This document shows positions 50,343 to 58,357 of a stretch of 64,000 bases of DNA, piece by piece. Below the pieces are notes generated by a model. The model was not told the origin of the DNA. It saw only the letters and a program-made list of their open reading frames with translations, and searched no databases. How positions within the stretch are numbered: the stretch's first letter is position 1; each line of letters opens with the position of its first letter. The stretch lies in NCBI GenBank assembly GCA_963753905.1, contig CAVWDZ010000002.1, positions 682,001 to 746,000 on the forward strand. Reading direction: 5' to 3'. The translations under genes and the position numbers were made by a program. The stretch comes from Bog-756 sp963753905 (GTDB lineage: Bacteria > Actinomycetota > Acidimicrobiia > Acidimicrobiales > RAAP-2).

Positions 50343-51539
50343 TCAGGGGAGGACCGTGTCGGGCAGGGGCCAGCGGTAGAGCGCGGCGGCGTTCTCGTGG
50401 GTCAGCTTGCGGAGGTCGGAGACCGGCAGGTGGCCCCAGAGGCGTTCGACCACGTCCTGGGTGTCGGGCCAGGTCGAGTCGCCGTGCGGGTAGTCGACCT
50501 CGAGCATCACGTGGTCGATGCCGATCCGGTGGCGGGTGTCGATGGTCGAGGGGTCGTCGATGGTGCAGAACCAGAAGTTGCGTTGGAGCACGTCGGCGGG
50601 GCGGAGGCCACTCGCGTCGTATCCGTCTCCGTAGCCCGAGCGGTCCACGATGTTGTCGAGCCGGTCGAGCAGCATGGCGACCCACCCGATGCCCCCCTCG
50701 CTCATGGCGATCTTGATGTCCGGATACCGGACGGGCACTCCCGACCAGACCCACTCGGCGCACGCGGTGAGCGACATCTGGCCGAACAGGGTCGCCCCGA
50801 GGGCGACCGCCGGGCACTCCGCCGGCAGGTCCGGCATCCCCGAGGAGCCGACGTGGAGGGAGAGGACGGTGTCGGTCTCTTCGCAGGCGGCGATGATCGG
50901 GTCCCAGTAGCCCGAGAAGATGCTGGGAAGGTCGATCCGGTGCGGGCGTTCGGGAAGGGTGACCGAACGGAAGCCACGCGCGGCGTTGCGCCGGATCTCG
51001 GCCGCCCCGAGCTCGGGGTCGGTCAGGTAGGTGATCCCGCACGGGATGATCCGGTCCGGGTAGGGCTGCCACCAGGCCTCGTAGAGCCAGTCGTTCCACG
51101 CCCGGGTGACGGCCAGCCCGAGCTCGGGGTCGCTGGCGCCGGAGAAGACACGGCCGGAGAAGCCGGTGATCATCGACGGGAAGTTGAGCGAGGCCCACAC
51201 CCCGTTGATGTCCATGTCGGCGATGCGCGCGTTGATCTCCCAGCAGCCCCGCCGCATGTCCTCGAAGCGGGTGGGCTCGAGGGTCACACTCTCCGGCCGT
51301 CGTCCGGCGACCGCGTTCATGCCGACCTGGAAGTAGCGCTGGCCGTCGAACTCCCAGACCTGATGGCCGCGGCGGGTCTCGACGATCCTCGGAGCCTGAT
51401 CGGCGAACTTGGCGGGCACCCGCCCCTCGAACATGTCCGGGGGCTCGACCAGGTGGTCGTCGACCGAGATGATCGTGGCCCGGACCGCACGTGGCTCGGG
51501 GTCCGGGAGCAGGGTGTCCTCTCGAGTGGTGATGGTCAC
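50343..51539 (-). CDS. Amidohydrolase family 2 (ACMSD-like) metal-dependent hydrolase
   Basis: A 398-residue paralogue of the protein at 45117-46313: LLPDPEPRAVRATIISVDDH followed by LVEPPDMF, SLHVGSSGMPD, AMSEGGIGWVA and EVDYPHGDSTWPDT. The GTG start at 51539 is used. It precedes the class II aldolase gene in the same direction by 14 bp. Two copies of this enzyme flank the aldehyde-dehydrogenase/deacylase operon, which points to one catabolic module with two similar decarboxylation or hydrolysis steps, or to a duplicate with changed specificity. Confidence 0.87.
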   Translation of the reverse strand: MTITTREDTLLPDPEPRAVRATIISVDDHLVEPPDMFEGRVPAKFADQAPRIVETRRGHQVWEFDGQRYFQVGMNAVAGRRPESVTLEPTRFEDMRRGCWEINARIADMDINGVWASLNFPSMITGFSGRVFSGASDPELGLAVTRAWNDWLYEAWWQPYPDRIIPCGITYLTDPELGAAEIRRNAARGFRSVTLPERPHRIDLPSIFSGYWDPIIAACEETDTVLSLHVGSSGMPDLPAECPAVALGATLFGQMSLTACAEWVWSGVPVRYPDIKIAMSEGGIGWVAMLLDRLDNIVDRSGYGDGYDASGLRPADVLQRNFWFCTIDDPSTIDTRHRIGIDHVMLEVDYPHGDSTWPDTQDVVERLWGHLPVSDLRKLTHENAAALYRWPLPDTVLP

Positions 51540-51585
51540 GCTGACGCCTCCACCGTGAGTATGCCAGGTGCCCGGGCCGGCCGGC

Positions 51586-53019
51586 TCAGCGCCGGGCGGT
51601 GCGCTTCCGGGCCGTGCGCGCGCTCTTGCGCTGCGTCTTCTTCGTCTGGCCTTTGGAGGACCCCTTCCGCTGCTGCGCGGCGGCCGGCCGGTCCGGCTCG
51701 GCGGCGACCGGGGTGGGATCTGGCCTCGCGGCCACGGCCAGCAGGGCGGTGACCCCGACCACCTGGACCGCCCACCAGGGGAACTCCGAGAGCTGCCACT
51801 GGCCGACGACCGTCGCGAGGACGGCGATGGTGGCGCCTGCGCCGAAGCGCACCAGGTCGGCCCGTGCCGCCACGATCACCCCGAGGGCCAACGCGGGCCA
51901 CACGTAGTAGGGCGTCATGACCGATTCGGTGTAGGTGCGCAGCGCGAGCGCGAGGGCCGCCGCCCAGACGATCATCTCGGGCCGGTCCCGCCATCGCAGG
52001 GCCCACCACCCGAGGACCGCGGCCAGTGCGAGGGCGATGACCCGGGTCGGGCCCCCGCCGACCTTGGCGACCTGCCCGGTCCCCCCGAGCTTCGGGGCGA
52101 GGAACAGCCACGGGGTGCGGTGGTTGTCCCCCACGTTGGGAAAGGTCGGCTGGTCGACGAGCGCATGGAGGGTGTCGTGCGCGTCCGCGGCGAGCGGCGG
52201 GATGATGAGCACGACCGCGGGAAGGGCGCCCCTGACCACCAGCCCGAGCGCCCGCGACCGACCGCCGAGCGCGAGGAGCAGCGGGAACAGGACGATGACC
52301 AGTGGCTGCACTGCCACCGCCGCACCGAACAGCCAGCCCGCGCCGGTGAAGCGCCGGTCGAAGGCGAAGATGAGGGCGTAGACGGCGAGCGCGAGGGACA
52401 CGGCGTCCTCGGGATGCCCCGCGAAGACGGTCACCGGCCAGAGCAGCACCGCCTGCACCACACAGAGCACCGCCCGGCGTTCCCGGGTGACCCCGAGCCG
52501 CTCGGCCAGTGCGTCGAGGGCGAACAGGGCGACACACGAGAAGAGCAGCATCACCGGCAGCAGCACCACGCTCGCCTCGCGGTGGATGTCGTAGAGCTTC
52601 GAACCCGACCGGGCGACGTCGGCCAGGAAGTACGGGGTACCGGGCAGGACGAGGTAGTGCACGCCCGCGGTCGGCAGGCCGTTCTGGGTGACCTGGATCG
52701 CGGTGGTGGTGAAGGAGTTGACGAGCGCCCCGAGCGGCGCGAATGCGGCGAGGATGCCGGGGAACGCGAGGAAGCCCGGGCCGTAGACCGCGCTGAGGTG
52801 GCCGTGGGCGACCGCTGCGGACGCGCGGTAGGTGGTCCAGATGTCCCCCGGGGTGATCCAGAGGTCCGGCTTGTGGCGGACGACCGGCCCCCACCTGAAG
52901 CAGTAGAGCAGACCGAGCGCGACGAAGACCGCCGAGACGAGGATCGGCAACGCCTTGTCCGCGAGCCGCTCGACCATCCTGTCCTCGAGCGTCGGCTTCC
53001 GGGTCTGGCTCGTGGGCAT
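51586..53019 (-). CDS. Polytopic membrane protein (possible GT87/DUF2029-like) with basic tail
   Basis: A 477-residue protein with about ten to twelve transmembrane segments, for example ALPILVSAVFVALGLLYCF near the N-terminus and ALALGVIVAARADLVRFGAG late. The pattern of loops, with an early DIWTTYRASAAVAHGHLSAV and a CVVQAVLLWPVTVFAGHPED segment, resembles actinobacterial polyprenol-phosphate-dependent glycosyltransferase-like (GT87/DUF2029) proteins, but I cannot confirm the catalytic acid. The C-terminal 25 residues are strongly basic (KGSSKGQTKKTQRKSARTAR, then RKRTARR) and probably cytosolic. It is upstream of the amidohydrolase gene, 46 bp away. Function open. Confidence 0.7.
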   Translation of the reverse strand: MPTSQTRKPTLEDRMVERLADKALPILVSAVFVALGLLYCFRWGPVVRHKPDLWITPGDIWTTYRASAAVAHGHLSAVYGPGFLAFPGILAAFAPLGALVNSFTTTAIQVTQNGLPTAGVHYLVLPGTPYFLADVARSGSKLYDIHREASVVLLPVMLLFSCVALFALDALAERLGVTRERRAVLCVVQAVLLWPVTVFAGHPEDAVSLALAVYALIFAFDRRFTGAGWLFGAAVAVQPLVIVLFPLLLALGGRSRALGLVVRGALPAVVLIIPPLAADAHDTLHALVDQPTFPNVGDNHRTPWLFLAPKLGGTGQVAKVGGGPTRVIALALAAVLGWWALRWRDRPEMIVWAAALALALRTYTESVMTPYYVWPALALGVIVAARADLVRFGAGATIAVLATVVGQWQLSEFPWWAVQVVGVTALLAVAARPDPTPVAAEPDRPAAAQQRKGSSKGQTKKTQRKSARTARKRTARR

Positions 53020-53130
53020 CGCCGAGAGCCTGCCACGCGATCGGCCCTCGTACCACGAACAGCGGTTCGTCGCCCTCGGTTCCGACAGCGCCCCGGCCGG
53101 CGGGCCGGCAGGGGACGCGTCCGATCCGGG

Positions 53131-53958
53131 CTACCGGGCGGACGCCCTGTCCCCGTCGGCCGGGCGGTACTCCCGCAGCACCGAGTCGAAGGCGCCGCCG
53201 AAGGCGACCCGGATCGCCTCGTGCTGCGAGCTGCTCAGGACGGCCGAAACCGCGGCACGCCCGGCGGGCGCCCCGGCACGCTCCGGGTCATCGCGGACGT
53301 TGAACCTGGGCCAGTCCGGGACCGCAGTCAACGGTATTCCGAGGGCGTCAGCAAAGGCCGTAAGGACGGGCCCCACCGCGTCGTCGTGGTCATAGGCGAG
53401 CACTCGCAGCGCCTGGTGCCCGAACACGCCGGCGAATCCCCCGATCAGCCGCGAATAGTCCAGCTCGATGCCCCCGGGGGAGAAGAGGCCACGCTGTTCG
53501 AGCGCCTCGGTGACGAAGGCGTCGAACTCCCCTGCCCGACCCTGGTGCACGAGCTCGTAGTAGAGCGACTCGAGGTACTCGGACGGCTCGCGCAGGGTGA
53601 TGACGATCCGGGCCGAATACCCGAGATCCTCGAGCAGGTCCCGCAGGGTGACCAGCCGGTCCGGCTTGTCATGGAGGTACTCGAGGTCCTCGCTCGAGAT
53701 GAGCACCGCGGGGGGTCGGTGCTCCCGGAGCTCGTCGGCGAGATCGGCGAGCGAGCCTGCCGCGGGATCGAACCGCTCGTCCCCGAGGAGCTCCCAGGCC
53801 AGGTTGTGCTGGCCGTCGCCAACGCCGACCTGGCCGGTAGCGGGATAGTAGAGCCCCTGCGCGGTGAAGTGCTCCCGGTTGCGGGCGATCATCGTCTGCA
53901 ACGACGTGGTGCCCGTCTTGTGCATCCCGACGTGCAGCACGACGGGCCGCGAGCGCAT
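53131..53958 (-). CDS. Sulfotransferase-family protein
   Basis: A 275-residue PAPS-dependent sulfotransferase-like protein. The 5'-phosphosulfate loop is VVLHVGMHKTGTTSLQTM near residues 6-23, and RIVITLREPSEYLESLYYEL with an Arg/Ser pair fits the 3'-phosphate-binding segment. A role in sulfation of a glycan or lipid at the cell surface is possible. ATG at 53958. It is separated by 111 bp from the membrane protein in the same direction and could act with it if that is a glycosyltransferase; this is speculation. Confidence 0.85.
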   Translation of the reverse strand: MRSRPVVLHVGMHKTGTTSLQTMIARNREHFTAQGLYYPATGQVGVGDGQHNLAWELLGDERFDPAAGSLADLADELREHRPPAVLISSEDLEYLHDKPDRLVTLRDLLEDLGYSARIVITLREPSEYLESLYYELVHQGRAGEFDAFVTEALEQRGLFSPGGIELDYSRLIGGFAGVFGHQALRVLAYDHDDAVGPVLTAFADALGIPLTAVPDWPRFNVRDDPERAGAPAGRAAVSAVLSSSQHEAIRVAFGGAFDSVLREYRPADGDRASAR

Positions 53959-54017
53959 GCTCGGAACCTAGCAGCGGCGACGGGGTTCCCGGCGATCGCC
54001 CGACGTCGCCTCGACCG

Positions 54018-54896
54018 TCACGAGCCGATGCTGTCGAGCCTGGTCAGATCGTCGTCGGAGAGGGTCGAGGCTGCGCCCGCCACGTTGTCGCGCAGGTGCT
54101 CGATGGACGACGTTCCGGGGATGAGGAGGATGTTCGGTGATCGTTGGAGGAGCCACGCCAGGGCGACCGCCATCGGTGGGGCGCCGAGGCCGGAGGCCAC
54201 CGCGTCCAGCACGTCGGACTGCAGCGGGCTGAAGCCGCCCAGCGGAAAGTAGGGAACGTAGGCGATCCCTTGACCGTGGAGGGAGTCGATGAGGTCGTCA
54301 TCGATCCGGTGGGCGACGTTGTAGAAGTTCTGGACGCAGACGACCGGTGCGATGGACTGCGCTTCGGCGATCTGCTCGGCGTTCACCGTGCTCAGGCCGA
54401 GGTGCCTGATCAGCCCTTCGTCTTGGAGCTGCACGAGCATCTCGAATGGCTCGGCGATCGAACCGGACTCGGCGCCTTGGAGTCCGCCCACGCGCAGATT
54501 CACGACATCGAGGGCGTCCAGACCGAGGTGGTCGAGGTTGTCGTGTACCGCCTGTCGCACCTCCTCGGGTGAACGGGCGTGCGGCCAGCCACCCTCGGAG
54601 TCGCGCCGTGCACCGACCTTGGTCACGATGTGCAACGAGTCGGGGTAGGGGTGAAGGGCCTCCTTGATGATCTGGTTCGTGACGTAGGGGCCGTAGAAGT
54701 CGCTGGTATCGATGTGGGTGATCCCCAGCGCCACCGCCTCGCGCAGGACGGCCACGGCCGCGTCCCGATCGGCGGGCGGACCGAACACTCCGGGTCCGGC
54801 CAGTTGCATCGCTCCGTACCCCATACGGGTCACCGTCAGATCCGCCGCCATCGTGAACGTTCCGCCGGGAGGTGTCTTCGATGCCGACCCGTTCAT
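54018..54896 (-). CDS. Aldo/keto reductase
   Basis: A 292-residue NADPH-dependent aldo/keto reductase: ITHIDTSDFYGPYVTNQIIK carries the catalytic Asp and Tyr, VTKVGARRDSEGG the Lys, and ILLIPGTSSIEHLRDNVAG the cofactor-binding end. It resembles the bacterial AKR13/YdbC group, which reduces aldehydes. ATG at 54896. It lies 8 bp downstream of the VOC gene in the same direction. Confidence 0.9.
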   Translation of the reverse strand: MNGSASKTPPGGTFTMAADLTVTRMGYGAMQLAGPGVFGPPADRDAAVAVLREAVALGITHIDTSDFYGPYVTNQIIKEALHPYPDSLHIVTKVGARRDSEGGWPHARSPEEVRQAVHDNLDHLGLDALDVVNLRVGGLQGAESGSIAEPFEMLVQLQDEGLIRHLGLSTVNAEQIAEAQSIAPVVCVQNFYNVAHRIDDDLIDSLHGQGIAYVPYFPLGGFSPLQSDVLDAVASGLGAPPMAVALAWLLQRSPNILLIPGTSSIEHLRDNVAGAASTLSDDDLTRLDSIGS

Positions 54897-54904
54897 GGAA
54901 TCAC

Positions 54905-55429
54905 TCAGAGCTCGAGCGGTAGGCGGGGGGAATCGAAGACGACCGCGGGGTCGGTCCAGTCCTTGCCGGGCAGGTCGACGTAGAGTTCGACCTCGTTGCC
55001 GTCGGGGTCCTGTACGTACAGCGAGTGGGCGAATCCCTCGTCGACGGCGCCGACCACTCGTGCGAGATCCGGTCGTGCCTCGAGACGTGCGAGGAGGGCC
55101 CGGAGATCGTCGTCGCTGTCGCCAACCTTCACGCCGAAGTGGTAGAGGCCGAGGCGGCGTCCTTCGGGCAGCGGCATTGCATCGGGCCCGACTTCGATCA
55201 AGAGCAGGTCGTGGTGGGTGTTGCCGGCGCGGAACCCTGCGATCGGATGCCGCCCCGGTGGCCAGATGACCGGCCACCCGAGGATGTCCCGGTAGAAGGC
55301 CAGGGAACGGTCGAGGGCGGCGACGTAGAGGACGATGTGGCCGAGCTCACGCACGCGGCCCGGCATCATCTCCGCCTCGGTCGCAGCTGTCTGGGTCACG
55401 GGAAACTCAATTCGCTTTGGACGGCCCAC
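54905..55429 (-). CDS. VOC-superfamily (glyoxalase/dioxygenase-like) protein
   Basis: A 174-residue VOC protein: ELGHIVLYVAALDRSLAFYR carries the first metal His, TRAGNTHHDLLLIEVG-like central strands and YVQDPDGNEVELYVD the Glu. Probably a single metal-binding barrel half that dimerises. Starts at 55429 (GTG) or 55369 (ATG) are both possible; the domain begins after the second. It is upstream of the aldo/keto reductase with 8 bp between, so both may detoxify or convert one carbonyl or dioxygenase substrate. Confidence 0.83.
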   Translation of the reverse strand: MGRPKRIEFPVTQTAATEAEMMPGRVRELGHIVLYVAALDRSLAFYRDILGWPVIWPPGRHPIAGFRAGNTHHDLLLIEVGPDAMPLPEGRRLGLYHFGVKVGDSDDDLRALLARLEARPDLARVVGAVDEGFAHSLYVQDPDGNEVELYVDLPGKDWTDPAVVFDSPRLPLEL

Positions 55430-55525
55430 TGTCCGCTTGCTCTATAGGCTAATGATCCCAGCCGTGCTCCCGGGTCCGGCCGTTCGCACGTTCCGGATGA
55501 GGGACCTGCGGCTGGAACACGCCCC

Positions 55526-56284
55526 ATGAGAGCCCTTTTGCCAGAGCCACGTGCAAGCGTCGACCTCGCCGACGCCTACGCGATCCCGGCCGTCGTCGGT
55601 ACCGACCGGCCCTTCGTCCGCTGCAACATGATCTCGAGCCTCGACGGAGCCATCGCCGTCAACGGTCGCTCCGGCATGTTGGGCGGACCCGCTGACAGCA
55701 GGCTCTTCCAGGTCCTGAGGTCCCTGGCTGACGTGATCCTCGTCGGTGCCGGTACCGCTCGCTCCGAGGGATACGGCCCGGTCCACCTGAGCGAGGAGGT
55801 CCGGCGGCAGCGACGGCAACGGGGACAGTCGGCGGTGCCGCCGATTGCGATCGTGACCCGGTCGGCCAACCTCGATTGGTCTGCGCCGCTCTTCACCGAG
55901 GCCGAGGCGCGCACGATCATCGTCACCACCAGCGACTGCGACAAGGACGAACAGAGCCGCGGAGAGCAGGTGGCCGACTTCGTCGTGGCCGGTGACGGAC
56001 GCGTCGATCCACGCCGCGCCCTCGATCACTTCCACCGGGCGGGGTATCGGTCGGTCCTCCTCGAGGGTGGACCCGGGCTCAATGCCGACGTCCTCCGCGC
56101 CGGGTTGCTGGACGAGCTCTGCCTCACCCTCTCGCCGCGCCTCGTCGCCGGCTCCGGGTCCCGCATCCTTGCCGGCCCGGAGCTGCCTGATCCGCTCGAG
56201 CTCGACATCGTCCACCTTCTCGAAGAAGACGGATTGCTCTTCTCTCGACTGAGCATCCCTACTAGTGGACGGCGACCTCGATGA
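55526..56284 (+). CDS. RibD-C-domain reductase (pyrimidine reductase family)
   Basis: A 252-residue protein with the dihydrofolate-reductase-like RibD C-terminal fold: PFVRCNMISSLDGAIAVNGR, DVILVGAGTARSEGYGP, the late YRSVLLEGGPGLNADVLRAG and the C-terminal DELCLTLSPRLVAG. It lacks the N-terminal deaminase domain of RibD. In actinobacteria such proteins act in riboflavin or, often, unknown NADPH reductions. ATG at 55526. Its 3' end overlaps the 3' end of the convergent transporter gene by 23 bp. Confidence 0.88.
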   Translation: MRALLPEPRASVDLADAYAIPAVVGTDRPFVRCNMISSLDGAIAVNGRSGMLGGPADSRLFQVLRSLADVILVGAGTARSEGYGPVHLSEEVRRQRRQRGQSAVPPIAIVTRSANLDWSAPLFTEAEARTIIVTTSDCDKDEQSRGEQVADFVVAGDGRVDPRRALDHFHRAGYRSVLLEGGPGLNADVLRAGLLDELCLTLSPRLVAGSGSRILAGPELPDPLELDIVHLLEEDGLLFSRLSIPTSGRRPR

Positions 56285-57923
56285 CTTTCACGAAGACGAG
56301 GGCGAGGGCGATCACGAGGTAGCCGCGTAGCGTGCCCAAGCCGATCTTGCGCTGCAACGACATGGTGGGCCGGGAGAGCGTAGCCAGCGGCGGCATCCTC
56401 CATGTGTTCCGGTCCCCGGATTCGGCGAAGGCGTCGTCGACCGTGACGAGATGTCGCCGGCGGTGTGCCTGGAGGAGGAGCAAGACCCCGACCAGCAGGC
56501 CGATGACCATGCCCCCGGCAGCGACGCCGATGATCTGGGTTCCGGAGATCGTCGGGAAGAGCACGCTTGCGGTGAGCACGACCGACAGGATGACCAGCAC
56601 CCAGATGATCACTCCGGTGATCGCGTTGAGCCGCCTGCTGTTGACCCAGGGGCCGAGCACCGCCTTGTCGTTGCAGAGGAGGAGCAGGAAGACACAGGCG
56701 CTCGGCAGGAGGACTCCGGCGAGCACCTGTACGGCCAGGGTGAGCAGTCCGAGCGGCACGCGGGGGATGAGGACCAACAGGGCCGCCAGGCCGATGAGCC
56801 CGGCGTAGCAGGCGTAGAACCCCTTGGCCTGCTTCACGGGACGGTGCAACGAGTGCTTGAGGTTCATGACGTCACTCGTGGCATACGCCGTCGCGAGCCC
56901 GACTGCTGCCGCACCGATGATGGCTGCGTCGATCAGGGCGATTGCGAACAGGTCACCCATTGTGCGCGACGCGTAGGTGGCGAGGCCGTGGGCGATCCCG
57001 GCGGTGTCTGTGAAGTTCCCGAAGCCCGGGGTGTGGGTGAACGTGGCCGCCACGAAGCTCATGATCGCTGCGCCGCCGATGACCACCAGGGTGATGCCGA
57101 TCACCAGATCGACCCGCTCGTACTTGATCCAACGAGGCGTGATCCGCTTGTCGATGATGTAGGACTGCTGGAAGAACAGCTGCCAGGGAGCGACAGTGGT
57201 GCCGACGATGCCGATGATCAGGAGCATCACGGTGGAGAGGGGTGCACCCCCGGGGATCCGGGGCACCACGAAGTCATGTGCCACCTGGCCGATCGGGGGA
57301 TGGACGACGAGCGCAATCGGGACGAGGAGGAGGGAGCCGGCGACCAGCACGAGGCAGAGCCGCTCGAAGCGCCGGAAGCTCCCGGTGCTCACGGCGGCGA
57401 CGATGGCCACGGCGGACACCGCGACAGCGGGGATCTTGGGAAGACCGAGGTATGAGATGGCCAGTGAGATGCCGATGAACTCCGTGACGATGGTGAGGGC
57501 GTTGAGCAGGAACAGGTCGATGACGCTGAAGGCACCCCAGAACTTGCCGAAGCGCTCGAGGATGAGTCGTGCGTGCCCGACCCCGGTGACCGCGCCGAGA
57601 CGCAGGACCATCTCCTGACAGACGTACAGCACCGGGACGAGCAGGGCCAGGGTCCAGAGCAGGTGGGTGCCGAAGTTCTGACCGGCCTGCCCGTAGGTCG
57701 AAAAGGCGCCTGCGTCATTGTCCCCGACCATGACGATGAGCCCTGGACCGACGATGGCCAGGAGGGTCTTGAGCTTGGGCGAGAGGCCGGGGCGCGCGCC
57801 GACGTCACCGTGGGCGATGGTGCCCAGCGCACCGCGGATGTTGCCGACGTGGGCTTCGTCGAGGACAGCGGATTCGGTCGCTGCGTTCGTGCCGGGTGGT
57901 GCGAGGTGCAGGTCGTGGTTCAT
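56262..57923 (-). CDS. Nramp-related divalent-metal transporter with altered metal-site motifs
   Basis: A 553-residue membrane protein with eleven or more helices and the Nramp (SLC11) pattern. TM1 reads GPGLIVMVGDNDAGAFSTY; the canonical DPGN is DAGA here. TM6 reads VGTTVAPWQLFFQ, with Ala-Pro-Trp where classic Nramp proteins have Met-Pro-His. Loss of the metal-binding Met and the DPGN Asn fits the Nramp-related Mg2+ transporter branch better than Mn2+/Fe2+ Nramps, but needs proof. The protein has a 30-residue N-terminal extension and a 60-residue soluble C-terminal end. ATG at 57923 has AAGGAGT upstream. Its leader of about 350 nt encodes a proline-rich peptide (58168-58236). Confidence 0.8.
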   Translation of the reverse strand: MNHDLHLAPPGTNAATESAVLDEAHVGNIRGALGTIAHGDVGARPGLSPKLKTLLAIVGPGLIVMVGDNDAGAFSTYGQAGQNFGTHLLWTLALLVPVLYVCQEMVLRLGAVTGVGHARLILERFGKFWGAFSVIDLFLLNALTIVTEFIGISLAISYLGLPKIPAVAVSAVAIVAAVSTGSFRRFERLCLVLVAGSLLLVPIALVVHPPIGQVAHDFVVPRIPGGAPLSTVMLLIIGIVGTTVAPWQLFFQQSYIIDKRITPRWIKYERVDLVIGITLVVIGGAAIMSFVAATFTHTPGFGNFTDTAGIAHGLATYASRTMGDLFAIALIDAAIIGAAAVGLATAYATSDVMNLKHSLHRPVKQAKGFYACYAGLIGLAALLVLIPRVPLGLLTLAVQVLAGVLLPSACVFLLLLCNDKAVLGPWVNSRRLNAITGVIIWVLVILSVVLTASVLFPTISGTQIIGVAAGGMVIGLLVGVLLLLQAHRRRHLVTVDDAFAESGDRNTWRMPPLATLSRPTMSLQRKIGLGTLRGYLVIALALVFVKVIEVAVH

Positions 57924-58276
57924 GACGGGTGACTCCTTCGATCTGTTCGGACCAGGTCGTCTGGGTGGCATCGCCCGCGTCAGGACAGGTCGTCGACGCG
58001 AGAGAACACGGCTCCGCGCGCCGGTCAGCTCCGTGCCCGTTCGATCGGATCGCGATGCACCTGCTCGAGCGGACGCACTGGTCCACGTGGGGAGGGTGTG
58101 TCAGACGCCCCGGCGCATGCTGCCGCTCGCCGATCCGGAGGTCACAAACGTGACGTGTCGCGGAACCTCAGAGCGAACGGAGGGGAACGCCGGGGCACGG
58201 CTGTGGAGGTTGGGAACTGGGCGGTTCTGCCTGCATGTGCCCCACCTCCTTGTGTCGTGTCGACTCGAACGATCCA
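57924..58276 (-). promoter_or_regulatory. Long structured leader of the Nramp-related gene
   Basis: Some 350 nt separate the predicted transcription start from the ATG at 57923. On the minus strand two hairpins exclude each other: the strong SD region 58241-58250 pairs with 58205-58214 (one mismatch in ten), while GGGGCAC at 58237-58243 pairs with GTGCCCC at 58192-58198. Both involve the start of the leader ORF, so ribosome stalling on it could switch the fold. A further hairpin GTCAC-GTTT-GTGAC is at 58141-58154. The other 200 nt to the ATG show no clear structure. It does not match the M-box or yybP-ykoY cores that I know. Confidence 0.5.
58168..58236 (-). CDS. 22-residue proline-rich leader peptide of the Nramp-related gene
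   Basis: On the minus strand ATG at 58236 to TGA at 58168 encodes 22 residues, seven of them Pro (positions 5, 6, 10, 11, 13, 15 and 18, with two Pro-Pro pairs). The Shine-Dalgarno sequence AAGGAGGTG, eight bases before the ATG, is among the best in the window, which argues strongly that it is translated. Pro-Pro codons stall ribosomes. In Salmonella the proline-codon-rich MgtL leader controls the Mg2+ transporter gene mgtA; the layout here is parallel but unrelated in sequence. It lies 244 nt before the transporter ATG. Confidence 0.6.
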   Translation of the reverse strand: MQAEPPSSQPPQPCPGVPLRSL

Positions 58277-58282
58277 GCTAAC

Positions 58283-58311
58283 AGGCTAACTCGCGAGTCT
58301 CGAGTGGGCAA
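58283..58311 (-). promoter_or_regulatory. Predicted promoter with palindrome and GCTAAC repeats
   Basis: On the minus strand TTGCCC (58311-58306), a 17-bp spacer, and TAGCCT (58288-58283) fit -35 and -10 elements. The spacer carries the perfect palindrome ACTCGCGAGT (58289-58298). On the plus strand GCTAAC occurs twice at 58277-58282 and 58285-58290, overlapping the -10; the sequence AGGCTAAC also resembles half of a DtxR/IdeR-type box, so a metal-responsive repressor may bind. Confidence 0.45.
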
Positions 58312-58357
58312 GTTAACGCGATCGGCCCTGGGACCGGTTGGCCACCGCCGAGCTGCG

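Noticed and set aside
51568..54252. An 894-codon plus-strand open frame
   Set aside because: It is antisense to the membrane protein and sulfotransferase genes, rich in Arg, Glu, Gly and Asp, and shows no domain. Long antisense frames are normal at this GC content.
57924..58276. M-box (ykoK) or yybP-ykoY riboswitch before the transporter
   Set aside because: The leader is long and structured and the neighbour fits, but I could not find the conserved core sequences of either class, so only the leader peptide is claimed.
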